DNA from: Alteromonas sp. MMG017
GTDB lineage: Bacteria; Pseudomonadota; Gammaproteobacteria; Enterobacterales; Alteromonadaceae
NCBI RefSeq assembly: GCF_018100795.1
Contig: NZ_JAGJDY010000002.1
Span: forward strand, 496,001-560,000
Length of the DNA: 64,000 nucleotides
Direction of reading: 5' to 3'
In this document: in pieces, positions 27,836 to 35,751 of the stretch
Layout: every line of letters starts with the position of its first letter
Position numbering within the stretch: position 1 is the first letter of the stretch
The notes under the pieces: model-generated
The model's database searches: none
The model's input: only the letters and a program-made list of their open reading frames with translations
Told to the model about the DNA's origin: nothing
Translations under genes and position numbers: made by a program

Positions 27836-28246
27836 TTACTCGAATACTCTCGCGGTTTGTGCGTTAAATCCATGTTTCGCCAACCAGTCAAACCCTTCTG
27901 ATGCAGTTTCAAAGTGGCGTGTTGACCCTTTTTGTTTTTCTAAATCAATCATACGGTCAAGTTGATAAGTTTTTAATGCGTTGTCTTTATAGACTCTCGC
28001 GGTATGGGTCATGTTATTTGCTTCAGCCCATACAAGCATTTCGTTGATTACAGGCTCAGCATCAGGTGTTGATAACGCCCACTCATCAAAATAAACTAAA
28101 TGTGCCCATGGAGCGTGGCTTATCATTCGACCAGTATTTTTAAATGCTTGACTAAAATTTTCAGTAATAATTGCGTCCCACGCACCTTTTACATGGATGA
28201 TGACAATATTATTGTCTCGTCTAATAACATAATGTTTGTTCTTCAT
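27836..28246 (-). CDS. Small cytoplasmic protein, STAS/SpoIIAA-like fold suspected
   Basis: I do not recognise a named family with certainty. The 136-residue product opens with two beta strands (YVIRRDNNIVIIHVKGAWD) and then alternates helices and strands (AHLVYFDEWAL, EMLVWAEANNM, HFETASEGFDWL). This is the pattern of SpoIIAA-like/STAS proteins often found as single-domain regulators in marine bacteria. There is no signal peptide, membrane segment or catalytic motif. It shares direction with the SMC-like operon but is 320 bp upstream, so a link is unproven. Confidence 0.55.
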   Translation of the reverse strand: MKNKHYVIRRDNNIVIIHVKGAWDAIITENFSQAFKNTGRMISHAPWAHLVYFDEWALSTPDAEPVINEMLVWAEANNMTHTARVYKDNALKTYQLDRMIDLEKQKGSTRHFETASEGFDWLAKHGFNAQTARVFE

Positions 28247-28422
28247 TTTAACTAAGCACTCGCTCGTTTATCAGAAGCTTACGTTAAGTATAGATGACTG
28301 TTATTTATATGCTTTATCTTTCACATAACTTTTATATTACTTTCTTCTGGCGCCTTGTCTTACCTATAACGTACAAATTCACTCCTGTAGTGCCCCCTAC
28401 CTTAAGCATAATTTATAGGCGC

Positions 28423-28449
28423 AAAAAAGGGGCTATTAACTAGCCCCTT
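28423..28449 (-). terminator. Rho-independent terminator of the lipoprotein gene
   Basis: Read on the minus strand, AAGGGGCTA and TAGCCCCTT form a 9-bp stem with a 5-nt loop, followed by TTTT. It lies about 75 bp beyond the stop codon at 28525. Confidence 0.8.
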
Positions 28450-28524
28450 CCAATTACCGCTTACCGAATTTAGAACTCATAAAGCAGTATGACTATTTTA
28501 TCGCGCCCTCTAGACGAAGCGATA

Positions 28525-30588
28525 TTATTGGTTCAATAGCACAGATACCGATTCTGGCGCGGTGAAAGAAACACTATAGCTTGGTGCCATATCTCCCGAT
28601 GCTTGATTGAGAATATTATCAAAACGCAGTACGGCATTGTTCGACTTTTCCGCCACGTAAACATGCCCATTGCTAAGCATCAAATCGACTGGGTTGCCTA
28701 ACATGCTTAACGGACCAGAGATAGAGACCGACATATCCGTTAGGCCACTTGCATTTCCAGCGCCTGGAATAACATAAAGCTTTCCATCGGTGGCATCAGC
28801 ACCACTACCCACATCAGAAATGACCAATGAGTCGCTTTGTGCATCGTAATCGATACCATGAATATTCGTAGGCGCGGCTACAGCCGTTCCCGACATTGCA
28901 GGCGTAATTAATCGGTCTTCACCGTCAATAGTGTCCATACCGCTATTAAGTTTACGCACCACATCTTCAAATACGGCCACTGTACCGTTAGTCAGCGCTA
29001 AGAATGCTTGGTCTGTTGCTGCATCATAGTCAACATCCCACGGGCTAGCGCCGTTAGATGCCGTCAGCGAAAGCAACGGAGCAACATTACCTGCAGCACA
29101 TGTTGAGAAGATACGAACACCTGGTGCGGTGGCATCTATATCGGCAACAAAAATAAGATTATCGTTTGATGAAACATCAAAACCTTTAGGTGCAACAAGC
29201 CCTGTGCTATCACCGCTAATTTCATGGTCGTAAGACGTATTGTACATGCCATCGTCACGGGTAGATTTAAGACGATTTACTACCAATATGCCACCTGTAC
29301 TGGTTGCCGTATCATCAAAGGTAATATACCCGTCGCCCACTGCGGTATAAGTTGCGCTCTCAATACTAATCGTGCTATCGAAGCTAGCTAATTCACTGCT
29401 TAACGTGGCGCTATAGTGCATAACACCGCCGGTGGTATCGCCAGCTGTTCCAGGGTTACTGGTTACACTTATCCCCTTGATGGGCATGGTAGACAGACCA
29501 TTGTCAGACGCGTCCATTTGCATTTCAACATCTGTTAATTCAGCAATTGATTCAGGTTTGCTGGTAGAGGTAACAAGGTCAGGGGCTATGTCGCCACTCT
29601 CACCACTAAATATGTTGGTGAAAACAAGAATAGCGTCATTGGATTTTTCGGCGACGCGCAGGGTAGAACCGGTAAGTGCAATATCAACTGGATTACCTAA
29701 TACCGTTGATACACCGCCAATAGCTCTGTTAGGTACGGTAGCGCCATCAGCAGTGGCTGCACTGGTGAGCACAAATAGTTGACCATCGTCAGCTACGGCA
29801 GCATCACCAACATCCGATACCACTAATCTGTCTGACATAGGCTCGTAAACAATACCATGAGCGTTAACAGAGATTTGATTTCCGTCGTTATCTGAAGGCA
29901 CTATAGTACGCGTCACTGTTGGAGCAAACTCAGAGGCTATCACATCATCGTATACCGCAATGGTGCCATCGGTTAATGCCACGAATAACCTGTCAGCCTC
30001 TTCATCAAATGCCACATCCCAAGGTTGGGCTGCGGTTACAATTTCCGCTACTGGAGCCACATTTCCAGCAGCTTGGCTACCAAAAACACTGATGCGCATA
30101 CCGGTAAAGTCAGCAGCAAAGATAATGCCCGCTTCATTAGCAACTGCAATTCCTTTTGGGTTAGTTAGCCCCGTATTTACGCCACTAATTTCTGTGTCAG
30201 CATCAGCTGAATACATACCTGAAGTACTGCTTGATAATGAACATAATGTACGTAACAAGGGCGTATCGCTGTCTCCTGCTTGTATTAAGCTACCGGTTTG
30301 TGTGAAGGCTATACCTTCATTTGCGCCCGAATTTATGGTCTCAAGAATATTAGCATTTTGATCAACAAGGCTTATGGTGCCGCTATTGCTATCACCATTG
30401 TTGGCAATGAGAAATTGGCTTTGAGGTAACCCAGGTGCACCATTGCTACCATCGGCGCCATCCATACCATCAACGCCGTCTATACCATCTTTTCCGTTGT
30501 CGCCATTACAACCCGTCAACAACATGGCAACGGCAAGCGAAATCGTTGTTAGCTTCAGTGTGATTGGTGAGGTATTTACTATTTTCAT
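28525..30588 (-). CDS. Lipoprotein with collagen-like linker and duplicated propeller domain
   Basis: The mature protein starts at a lipobox cysteine (AMLLTGC, Cys27 of the preferred start). It is followed by about eight Gly-X-Y triplets, a short collagen-like stalk that would hold the rest off the membrane. The remainder is two homologous halves (about residues 55-355 and 385-687). Each contains a GN-VAP segment, a PWDV-D-E/A-D box, a LT(D/N)GT(I/V)AV strand, a SDVG box, a LGNPVD box and a VAEKSN(D/N)A segment, as in NHL/YncE-type beta-propellers. No ligand is evident. The ATG at 30588 has GGAG at 9 bp and is chosen over 30603. Confidence 0.75.
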   Translation of the reverse strand: MKIVNTSPITLKLTTISLAVAMLLTGCNGDNGKDGIDGVDGMDGADGSNGAPGLPQSQFLIANNGDSNSGTISLVDQNANILETINSGANEGIAFTQTGSLIQAGDSDTPLLRTLCSLSSSTSGMYSADADTEISGVNTGLTNPKGIAVANEAGIIFAADFTGMRISVFGSQAAGNVAPVAEIVTAAQPWDVAFDEEADRLFVALTDGTIAVYDDVIASEFAPTVTRTIVPSDNDGNQISVNAHGIVYEPMSDRLVVSDVGDAAVADDGQLFVLTSAATADGATVPNRAIGGVSTVLGNPVDIALTGSTLRVAEKSNDAILVFTNIFSGESGDIAPDLVTSTSKPESIAELTDVEMQMDASDNGLSTMPIKGISVTSNPGTAGDTTGGVMHYSATLSSELASFDSTISIESATYTAVGDGYITFDDTATSTGGILVVNRLKSTRDDGMYNTSYDHEISGDSTGLVAPKGFDVSSNDNLIFVADIDATAPGVRIFSTCAAGNVAPLLSLTASNGASPWDVDYDAATDQAFLALTNGTVAVFEDVVRKLNSGMDTIDGEDRLITPAMSGTAVAAPTNIHGIDYDAQSDSLVISDVGSGADATDGKLYVIPGAGNASGLTDMSVSISGPLSMLGNPVDLMLSNGHVYVAEKSNNAVLRFDNILNQASGDMAPSYSVSFTAPESVSVLLNQ

Positions 30589-30696
30589 GCGATGTAACTC
30601 CATTTTGCGTACTCTCAGATTAAGTAGACGCGTGAAACTGCTTACGTCCTGTCACTTAAACCAAACGACTCACCTATAGAATTAGATGCAAGAAAA

Positions 30697-30727
30697 TAAA
30701 AAAAAGCCTCATTTCGTTAAATGAGGC
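30697..30727 (-). terminator. Rho-independent terminator of ffh
   Basis: On the minus strand GCCTCATTT/AAATGAGGC forms a 9-bp stem with a 4-nt loop, followed by eight T residues. It begins 26 bp beyond the ffh stop codon. Confidence 0.9.
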
Positions 30728-30752
30728 TCTTAAATATCATCAATTTTAAAGG

Positions 30753-32183
30753 CTATCTTGGAGGGAACATACCACCACCGCCGCCGAAGCCACCAGGGCC
30801 TCCGCCGCCACCAAATCCACCTGGACCGCCCGGCCCACCTGGAGGCATCATGCCTTTCATCTGGCGCATCATTTTCTTCATGCCGCCACCAGACATTTTC
30901 TTCATCATTTTTTGCATTTGAGTAAACTGCTTAAGTAAACGGTTTACATCTTGAATCTGGGTGCCAGAACCTGCAGCAATACGACGTTTGCGAGACCCTT
31001 TAATGATATCAGGGCGAGAACGTTCAGCGGGGGTCATCGAATTAATGATGGCTTCCATCTGATTGAACTGCTTGTCGTTGGCTTGCTCTTTGATTTTTTC
31101 AGACATACCGCCCATACCCGGCAGTTTGTCCATCATTCCCATCATGCCGCCCATGTTCTTCATTTGCTCAAGCTGATCTTTGAAATCTTGAAGATCGAAG
31201 CCCTTGCCTTTTTGAACTTTCTTGGCCAGTTTTTCCGCTTTGTTGCGGTCAACTTTACGCTCTACTTCTTCAATTAAGCTGAGTACATCACCCATGCCTA
31301 AAATACGAGAAGCGATACGCTCTGGGTGGAATGGCTCTAGCGCATCTACTTTCTCGCCCATACCGATAAACTTAATAGGTTTACCTGTAATATGACGAAC
31401 AGAAAGGGCAGCACCGCCTCGCGCATCACCATCGGCTTTCGTTAAGATTACACCGGTTAATGGTAGTGCATCATTAAAGGCTTTTGCTGTATTTGCCGCA
31501 TCTTGACCAGTCATGGCATCAACCACAAACAAGGTTTCAATGGGCTTAACAGCAGCGTGTAAGTCTTTAATCTCGTCCATCATGTCGTTATCGACATGCA
31601 AACGACCCGCGGTATCTACAAGCAGTACATCAAAGAAATTTTTCTTCGCTTCATCGATGGCCCCTTCAACAATGTGAATAGGCGTTTGCAAAATAGTTGA
31701 CGGGTGAAAAGATACATTCACTTCGCTGGCAAGGGTTTCCAATTGTTTGATCGCCGCTGGGCGATAAACATCGGCACTTACTACCATAACCTTTTTCTTT
31801 TCGCGTTCAGTTAGGTATTTAGCAAGTTTAGCCACTGAGGTGGTTTTACCCGCCCCTTGAAGGCCTGCCATTAAAATAACCGCCGGAGGCTGAGTGGCAA
31901 GGTTTAGCTTTTCATTAGCTTCACCCATCACCGCTTCTAGCTCAGACTGAACAATCTTAATAAAGATTTGACCAGGCTTGAGGCTCTTGGTGACTTCAGT
32001 CCCAACTGCACGCTCTTTAACTTGTGCAACGAAGGATTTAATAACCGGTAATGCAACATCCGCTTCAAGTAACGCCATGCGCACTTCGCGAAGCGTTTCT
32101 TTAATGTTGTCTTCTGTAAGACGCCCCTTACCACTGACATTTCGTAATGTCTGGCCTAAGCGTTCTGATAAATTTTCAAACAT
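30753..32183 (-). CDS. ffh: Signal recognition particle protein Ffh
   Basis: Ffh binds 4.5S RNA and signal sequences and delivers ribosomes to FtsY at the membrane. The 476-residue protein contains N, G and M domains. GTPase motifs are GLQGAGKTT (107-115), VDTAGR, and TKADGDARGG. The methionine-rich M domain (KNMGGMMGMMDKLPGMGG and later) binds the signal peptide. It ends in an unusual Gly/Pro/Phe-rich tail of about 30 residues. It is transcribed away from ypjD and yfjD. A plausible promoter (-35 TACGTT, 32250-32245; -10 TACAAT, 32227-32222, 17-bp spacing) lies upstream. Confidence 0.97.
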   Translation of the reverse strand: MFENLSERLGQTLRNVSGKGRLTEDNIKETLREVRMALLEADVALPVIKSFVAQVKERAVGTEVTKSLKPGQIFIKIVQSELEAVMGEANEKLNLATQPPAVILMAGLQGAGKTTSVAKLAKYLTEREKKKVMVVSADVYRPAAIKQLETLASEVNVSFHPSTILQTPIHIVEGAIDEAKKNFFDVLLVDTAGRLHVDNDMMDEIKDLHAAVKPIETLFVVDAMTGQDAANTAKAFNDALPLTGVILTKADGDARGGAALSVRHITGKPIKFIGMGEKVDALEPFHPERIASRILGMGDVLSLIEEVERKVDRNKAEKLAKKVQKGKGFDLQDFKDQLEQMKNMGGMMGMMDKLPGMGGMSEKIKEQANDKQFNQMEAIINSMTPAERSRPDIIKGSRKRRIAAGSGTQIQDVNRLLKQFTQMQKMMKKMSGGGMKKMMRQMKGMMPPGGPGGPGGFGGGGGPGGFGGGGGMFPPR

Positions 32184-32505
32184 AGTATGAAACTTCTATT
32201 TATTTCAGACGTAATGCGCCTATTGTAACGTAAAAGGGCGACTTAACGTACCGTCTAGTGAAGGAAATTTCTTTCCTCTGTCTACTGCTCATGCATACAA
32301 GCCTGACATGAGCCACCATTAAACTAATTCAGGGGGTTATTGTCTCATCTCGTAGGCTTGCATGCGAGGGAATTAAACGAACTCTATTGCCCCAATACAT
32401 GGTACTTGCATAAAGAAAAACAAGGAGATGGTTGAATTTAAGCCCAACTTCCAGTATCAATACCGCCAGTATTGGTGATAAACACCATTTTTTACAGGAA
32501 ACATC
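32184..32505. other. Divergent ffh/ypjD intergenic region with a spaced inverted repeat
   Basis: About 320 bp between the divergent genes with no coding frame of note. GCATACAAGCCT (32293-32304) and AGGCTTGCATGC (32354-32365) pair at 11 of 12 positions across a 49-nt gap. The ffh promoter candidate is at 32222-32250. Confidence 0.55.
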
Positions 32506-33297
32506 ATGAACACCGCTTTCGCCATTGCCGCCGCTGCGCTTTACGCTATGGCCGCCATTGTTTTACTTGGCAAGTTTGTACACCAAGAAGGCCCAAACAA
32601 ACGCTTAGGCTTAGGCATTGCTAGCTTAGGTGTTGTTGCGCACATTGCGTTTTTGCTTAACGTTATTATGGTAGCGCCTGGCCAAGACATGAGTATTACC
32701 AACGTGCTTTCATTAGTAGCTTGGATAATTACCACCGCCATGCTGATATTTGCTCGCGCAATTCCTAATCTTATTTTGCTTCCAGTGGTATTTGGGTTTG
32801 CTAGCTTATCGGTACTAGCCTCGTTGTTTATTCCCGTGTCTTATATTATGCATATAGAGTTGCAACCCGGGCTTGTGGTGCATATCAGCTTATCTTTATT
32901 TGCCTACTGCACTTTAGTTATAGCCTTTCTCTATGCCTTGCAGATGTCGTACATCACCTATCGATTGAAACAAAAAGGCGCAACGCTGTTACATTCATCT
33001 TTGCCACCTCTGATGTTAGTTGAAGGCATATTGTTTAAGCTTTTGCTGGCAGGAACATGCTTGCTATCTGTGTCGCTTCTTAGCGGATTTGTTTTCTTAG
33101 ACGATATGTTTAATAAAACGTATGCGCATAAAACGGTACTATCAAGTGCCGCGTTAGTGGTGTACTTAATATTATTGGTAGGTCAGAAGCTTCGAGGATG
33201 GCGCGGAAAACAAGTGATATTCATGACAGTACTCGGTGTTATCTTACTGTCACTTGCATACTTCGGTAGTAAATTGGTTCGAGAAATATTGCTATAA
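32506..33297 (+). CDS. ypjD: Inner-membrane protein YpjD, CcsA/cytochrome c assembly-like
   Basis: This 263-residue protein has about eight membrane helices and a CcsA-type cytochrome c assembly domain: a histidine in ELQPGLVVHISLSLFAYCTL and further histidines late in the sequence, in the pattern used for heme handling. The E. coli homologue YpjD has no established biochemical function, and its gene lies in the same ffh-ypjD-yfjD neighbourhood. The start is an ATG preceded by AGGAAAC. The yfjD-like gene follows 128 bp downstream. Confidence 0.85.
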   Translation: MNTAFAIAAAALYAMAAIVLLGKFVHQEGPNKRLGLGIASLGVVAHIAFLLNVIMVAPGQDMSITNVLSLVAWIITTAMLIFARAIPNLILLPVVFGFASLSVLASLFIPVSYIMHIELQPGLVVHISLSLFAYCTLVIAFLYALQMSYITYRLKQKGATLLHSSLPPLMLVEGILFKLLLAGTCLLSVSLLSGFVFLDDMFNKTYAHKTVLSSAALVVYLILLVGQKLRGWRGKQVIFMTVLGVILLSLAYFGSKLVREILL

Positions 33298-33425
33298 ATC
33301 GCCATTTATCCAAATGAATTAATCAAATTTACGTGCACACCTTGCGTATGCTGCGTATATTGCACATGTAGACCCAATTTCAAATTATAGTATTTGAACA
33401 TCAATAAATGATAGGAACCCAATAG

Positions 33426-34718
33426 TTGGACGACATATCTACGAGTACGCTGTTTATCGCGCTCGGCGTACTCATATTACTTTCTGCGTATTTCTCTAGT
33501 TCTGAAACAGGCATGATGTCGATAAACCGATATCGCCTTAAGCACCTGCAAAACGAAGGCAATAAATCTGCCCAACGGGTTCAAAAACTTCTCGACCGCC
33601 CCGATAGACTTATAGGTCTTATCCTAATAGGGAACAACCTTGTTAATATTGCCGCTTCATCGTTAGCGACAATTATTTGTATTCGCTTGTTTGGCGATTA
33701 CTGGGGCTTATTTGCAGCCACCTTTGGCTTAACTTTAATTTTGCTTATTTTCGCAGAAGTTACCCCGAAAACATTAGCTGCACTTTACCCAGAAAAAGTG
33801 GCCTTCCCAAGTTCAGTAATATTATTACCCTTGCTAACCATTCTTTACCCGTTTGTCGCTTTTATTAATGGCATTACTAACGGCATTTTAGCGCTACTTA
33901 AAATTAGTCCATCAGATGGTAATGATGACTCTTTAAGCCGCGAAGAATTACGTACCGTTGTTTACGAAGCCGGCAGCCTTATTCCCAAAAAACACCAAGA
34001 TATGTTGGTGAGTATTTTGGATTTAGAGAGCGTAACAGCGGAAGATATTATGGTGCCAAGAGCTGAAATTGTTGCCATAGATATTAACGATGAATGGAAG
34101 CGAATTCAGAAGCACCTTACTCACGCTCAACATACCCGTGTGTTACTTTACCGCGATAGCATTGATGATGCGGTAGGGTTCGTACATGTGCGCGATGCAC
34201 TACGCTTGTTGTCAAAAGATCAGTTCACTAAGTCAAGTCTGCTTCGTGCGGTAAGAGAAATATACTACACGCCAGAATCTACGCCATTACATACGTTGAT
34301 GTATAAGTTCCAAGCAGAAAAAGAACGTATCGCGCTCGTTGTCGACGAGTATGGCGATATTATGGGCTTGGTTACATTAGAGGATATTCTTGAAGAAATC
34401 ATCGGCGACTTCACCACCAGTATGGTGCCTGATCACAGTAAAGAAGCACACGTTCAGCAAGATGGCTCTGTATTGGTAGACGGCAGTGCTAATATTCGTG
34501 ACCTTAACAAAGAAATGGATTGGAACTTGCCTACTGAAGGCCCGAAAACATTGAATGGGTTATTGCTAGAGTATTTAGAAGAGATTCCAGAGAACAAAGT
34601 GAGTGTTCGATTGGCAGGTTACCCGTTAGAGATTGTGGATATTACAGAAAACATGATCAAAACGGTTCGCATTATGCCGGAGTACTTCAACGCACCCCAG
34701 TCTGGCGCTTCAGACTAG
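33426..34718 (+). CDS. yfjD: CNNM/CorB-type transporter, YfjD family
   Basis: A 430-residue protein with the order DUF21 membrane domain (residues 1-190; note SSSETGMMSINRYRL), two CBS domains (about 200-330; EDIMVPRAEIVAID, DEYGDIMGLVTLEDILEEIIGDF) and a C-terminal CorC_HlyC domain. Relatives are implicated in Mg2+/Co2+ transport or resistance. The start is TTG at 33426 with AGGAA about 9 bp upstream; this leader is only 10 residues before the first helix. It overlaps by 4 bp, tail to tail, with a small gene on the other strand. Confidence 0.9.
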   Translation: MDDISTSTLFIALGVLILLSAYFSSSETGMMSINRYRLKHLQNEGNKSAQRVQKLLDRPDRLIGLILIGNNLVNIAASSLATIICIRLFGDYWGLFAATFGLTLILLIFAEVTPKTLAALYPEKVAFPSSVILLPLLTILYPFVAFINGITNGILALLKISPSDGNDDSLSREELRTVVYEAGSLIPKKHQDMLVSILDLESVTAEDIMVPRAEIVAIDINDEWKRIQKHLTHAQHTRVLLYRDSIDDAVGFVHVRDALRLLSKDQFTKSSLLRAVREIYYTPESTPLHTLMYKFQAEKERIALVVDEYGDIMGLVTLEDILEEIIGDFTTSMVPDHSKEAHVQQDGSVLVDGSANIRDLNKEMDWNLPTEGPKTLNGLLLEYLEEIPENKVSVRLAGYPLEIVDITENMIKTVRIMPEYFNAPQSGASD

Positions 34719-34903
34719 ATTTTATCTACTGCTTTTTGAGCACGTTTGGCAAGCACTTGCGCTTTTGCAGCCGCAACCTTGTCAGACAACGTAGACAATT
34801 TTGTAATAATGTCCTGCATCTCCTCGTCTTCGCGCAAATCTGCTTCCGCCATGTGCGACTGCAATGAACGCTTGAGGAGTTCAGGAATAGATTTGCTGGT
34901 CAT
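34715..34903 (-). CDS. Small helical protein of unknown function, 62 residues
   Basis: I do not recognise this family. The 62-residue product is charged and alanine-rich, with a long amphipathic helix (MQDIITKLSTLSDKVAAAKAQ and then VLAKRAQKAVDKI) and no membrane segment. A purine-rich AAGGTGGGGA ribosome-binding site precedes the ATG at 34903. Its stop overlaps the yfjD stop on the opposite strand by 4 bp. Its coding nature is supported by the SD and clean helix pattern, but it is not certain. Confidence 0.6.
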   Translation of the reverse strand: MTSKSIPELLKRSLQSHMAEADLREDEEMQDIITKLSTLSDKVAAAKAQVLAKRAQKAVDKI

Positions 34904-35068
34904 TCCCCACCTTGCTTTCGAATAAACTTTGACACTCTCAATATTTATTATCGGTCAAAAACAAAACTTCTGAAGCAAAATTCACAAATAAATCTTTAGT
35001 CTAATGTAACCATGGTTGTTCAAGCCAGATACACCACGTACATTGACCTTTTATCGCCATTTAAACCT

Positions 35069-35593
35069 TCAGCCTTGGTAATGCGTTACCAAGGTGCCTT
35101 TTTGTGTTCTGAGCGAGTATCGAATAACGGCAATGGAGGCTGTAGCGAATAAACTGGTTGTATAAGACTGGCACAATGCGTCAACCAAATAGCTGACTAA
35201 TGGCATGTGGCTAACCACTAATATTCGCTTAAGGGGTTGTTTAGAATTCACAGCACTGTGAATGCGCGCCGATAAATAATCGCTAACCAATTCTGCCGAG
35301 CCGTCGGGAATAATATCTTCATTCACTTCGACTTTATCAGCGACGATATCGAGGGAGACCATATCAAGGGTTTGACGCGTTCTGCGATAAGGGCTGATTA
35401 ACGCCAAATCTACGGCGTTATCAGGACAATAATTCGCACACAACCACTGCGTAGCGGCCGACGATTGCTGTCTACCAACTTGAGTGAGCTGCCGACTTTT
35501 GTCATCCAAACGCGGTGCTTCTGCCTCTCCGTGGCGCATGATAAATAAAAAAATGTCGTCGTTGCTACTTTGACCTGACATAACATTACGCAT
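35069..35593 (-). CDS. sixA: SixA-type phosphohistidine phosphatase
   Basis: This 174-residue protein of the histidine phosphatase (phosphoglycerate mutase-like) superfamily has the RHG triad at residues 20-22 in FIMRHGEAEAP. A second catalytic histidine is in VVSHMPLVSYLV, and SPYRRTRQT is also present. SixA removes phosphate from Hpt domains or NPr in E. coli. The start could instead be the ATG five codons in (35581); neither has a strong ribosome-binding site. The last codons coincide with a perfect hairpin (35073-35094). The gene stands alone, divergent from the M16 protease. Confidence 0.9.
   Translation of the reverse strand: MRNVMSGQSSNDDIFLFIMRHGEAEAPRLDDKSRQLTQVGRQQSSAATQWLCANYCPDNAVDLALISPYRRTRQTLDMVSLDIVADKVEVNEDIIPDGSAELVSDYLSARIHSAVNSKQPLKRILVVSHMPLVSYLVDALCQSYTTSLFATASIAVIRYSLRTQKGTLVTHYQG
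35073..35094. terminator. Hairpin overlapping the sixA 3' end
   Basis: CCTTGGTAA and TTACCAAGG (35073-35081, 35086-35094) form a perfect 9-bp stem with a TGCG loop. On the plus strand it is followed by TGCCTTTTTG, so it could terminate plus-strand transcription from yfjD as well as stabilise the sixA message. It lies inside the sixA coding region. Confidence 0.5.
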
Positions 35594-35751
35594 ACTATGT
35601 TTTAAGTGCAGTTACGATAACAGAGTGCTTTAATTACGCATAGCACAAAACCTAAATAGTGGTTATTAAACTGTATTATTTCATTTCAGGGATTGTGAGC
35701 AGTTCGTGGTTTTCCTGACAATTTTGTCTTGAGTTATTACAATGAGATCAT

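Noticed and set aside
30721..30921. Proline-rich plus-strand frame
   Set aside because: It is the antisense of the Gly-rich Ffh tail.
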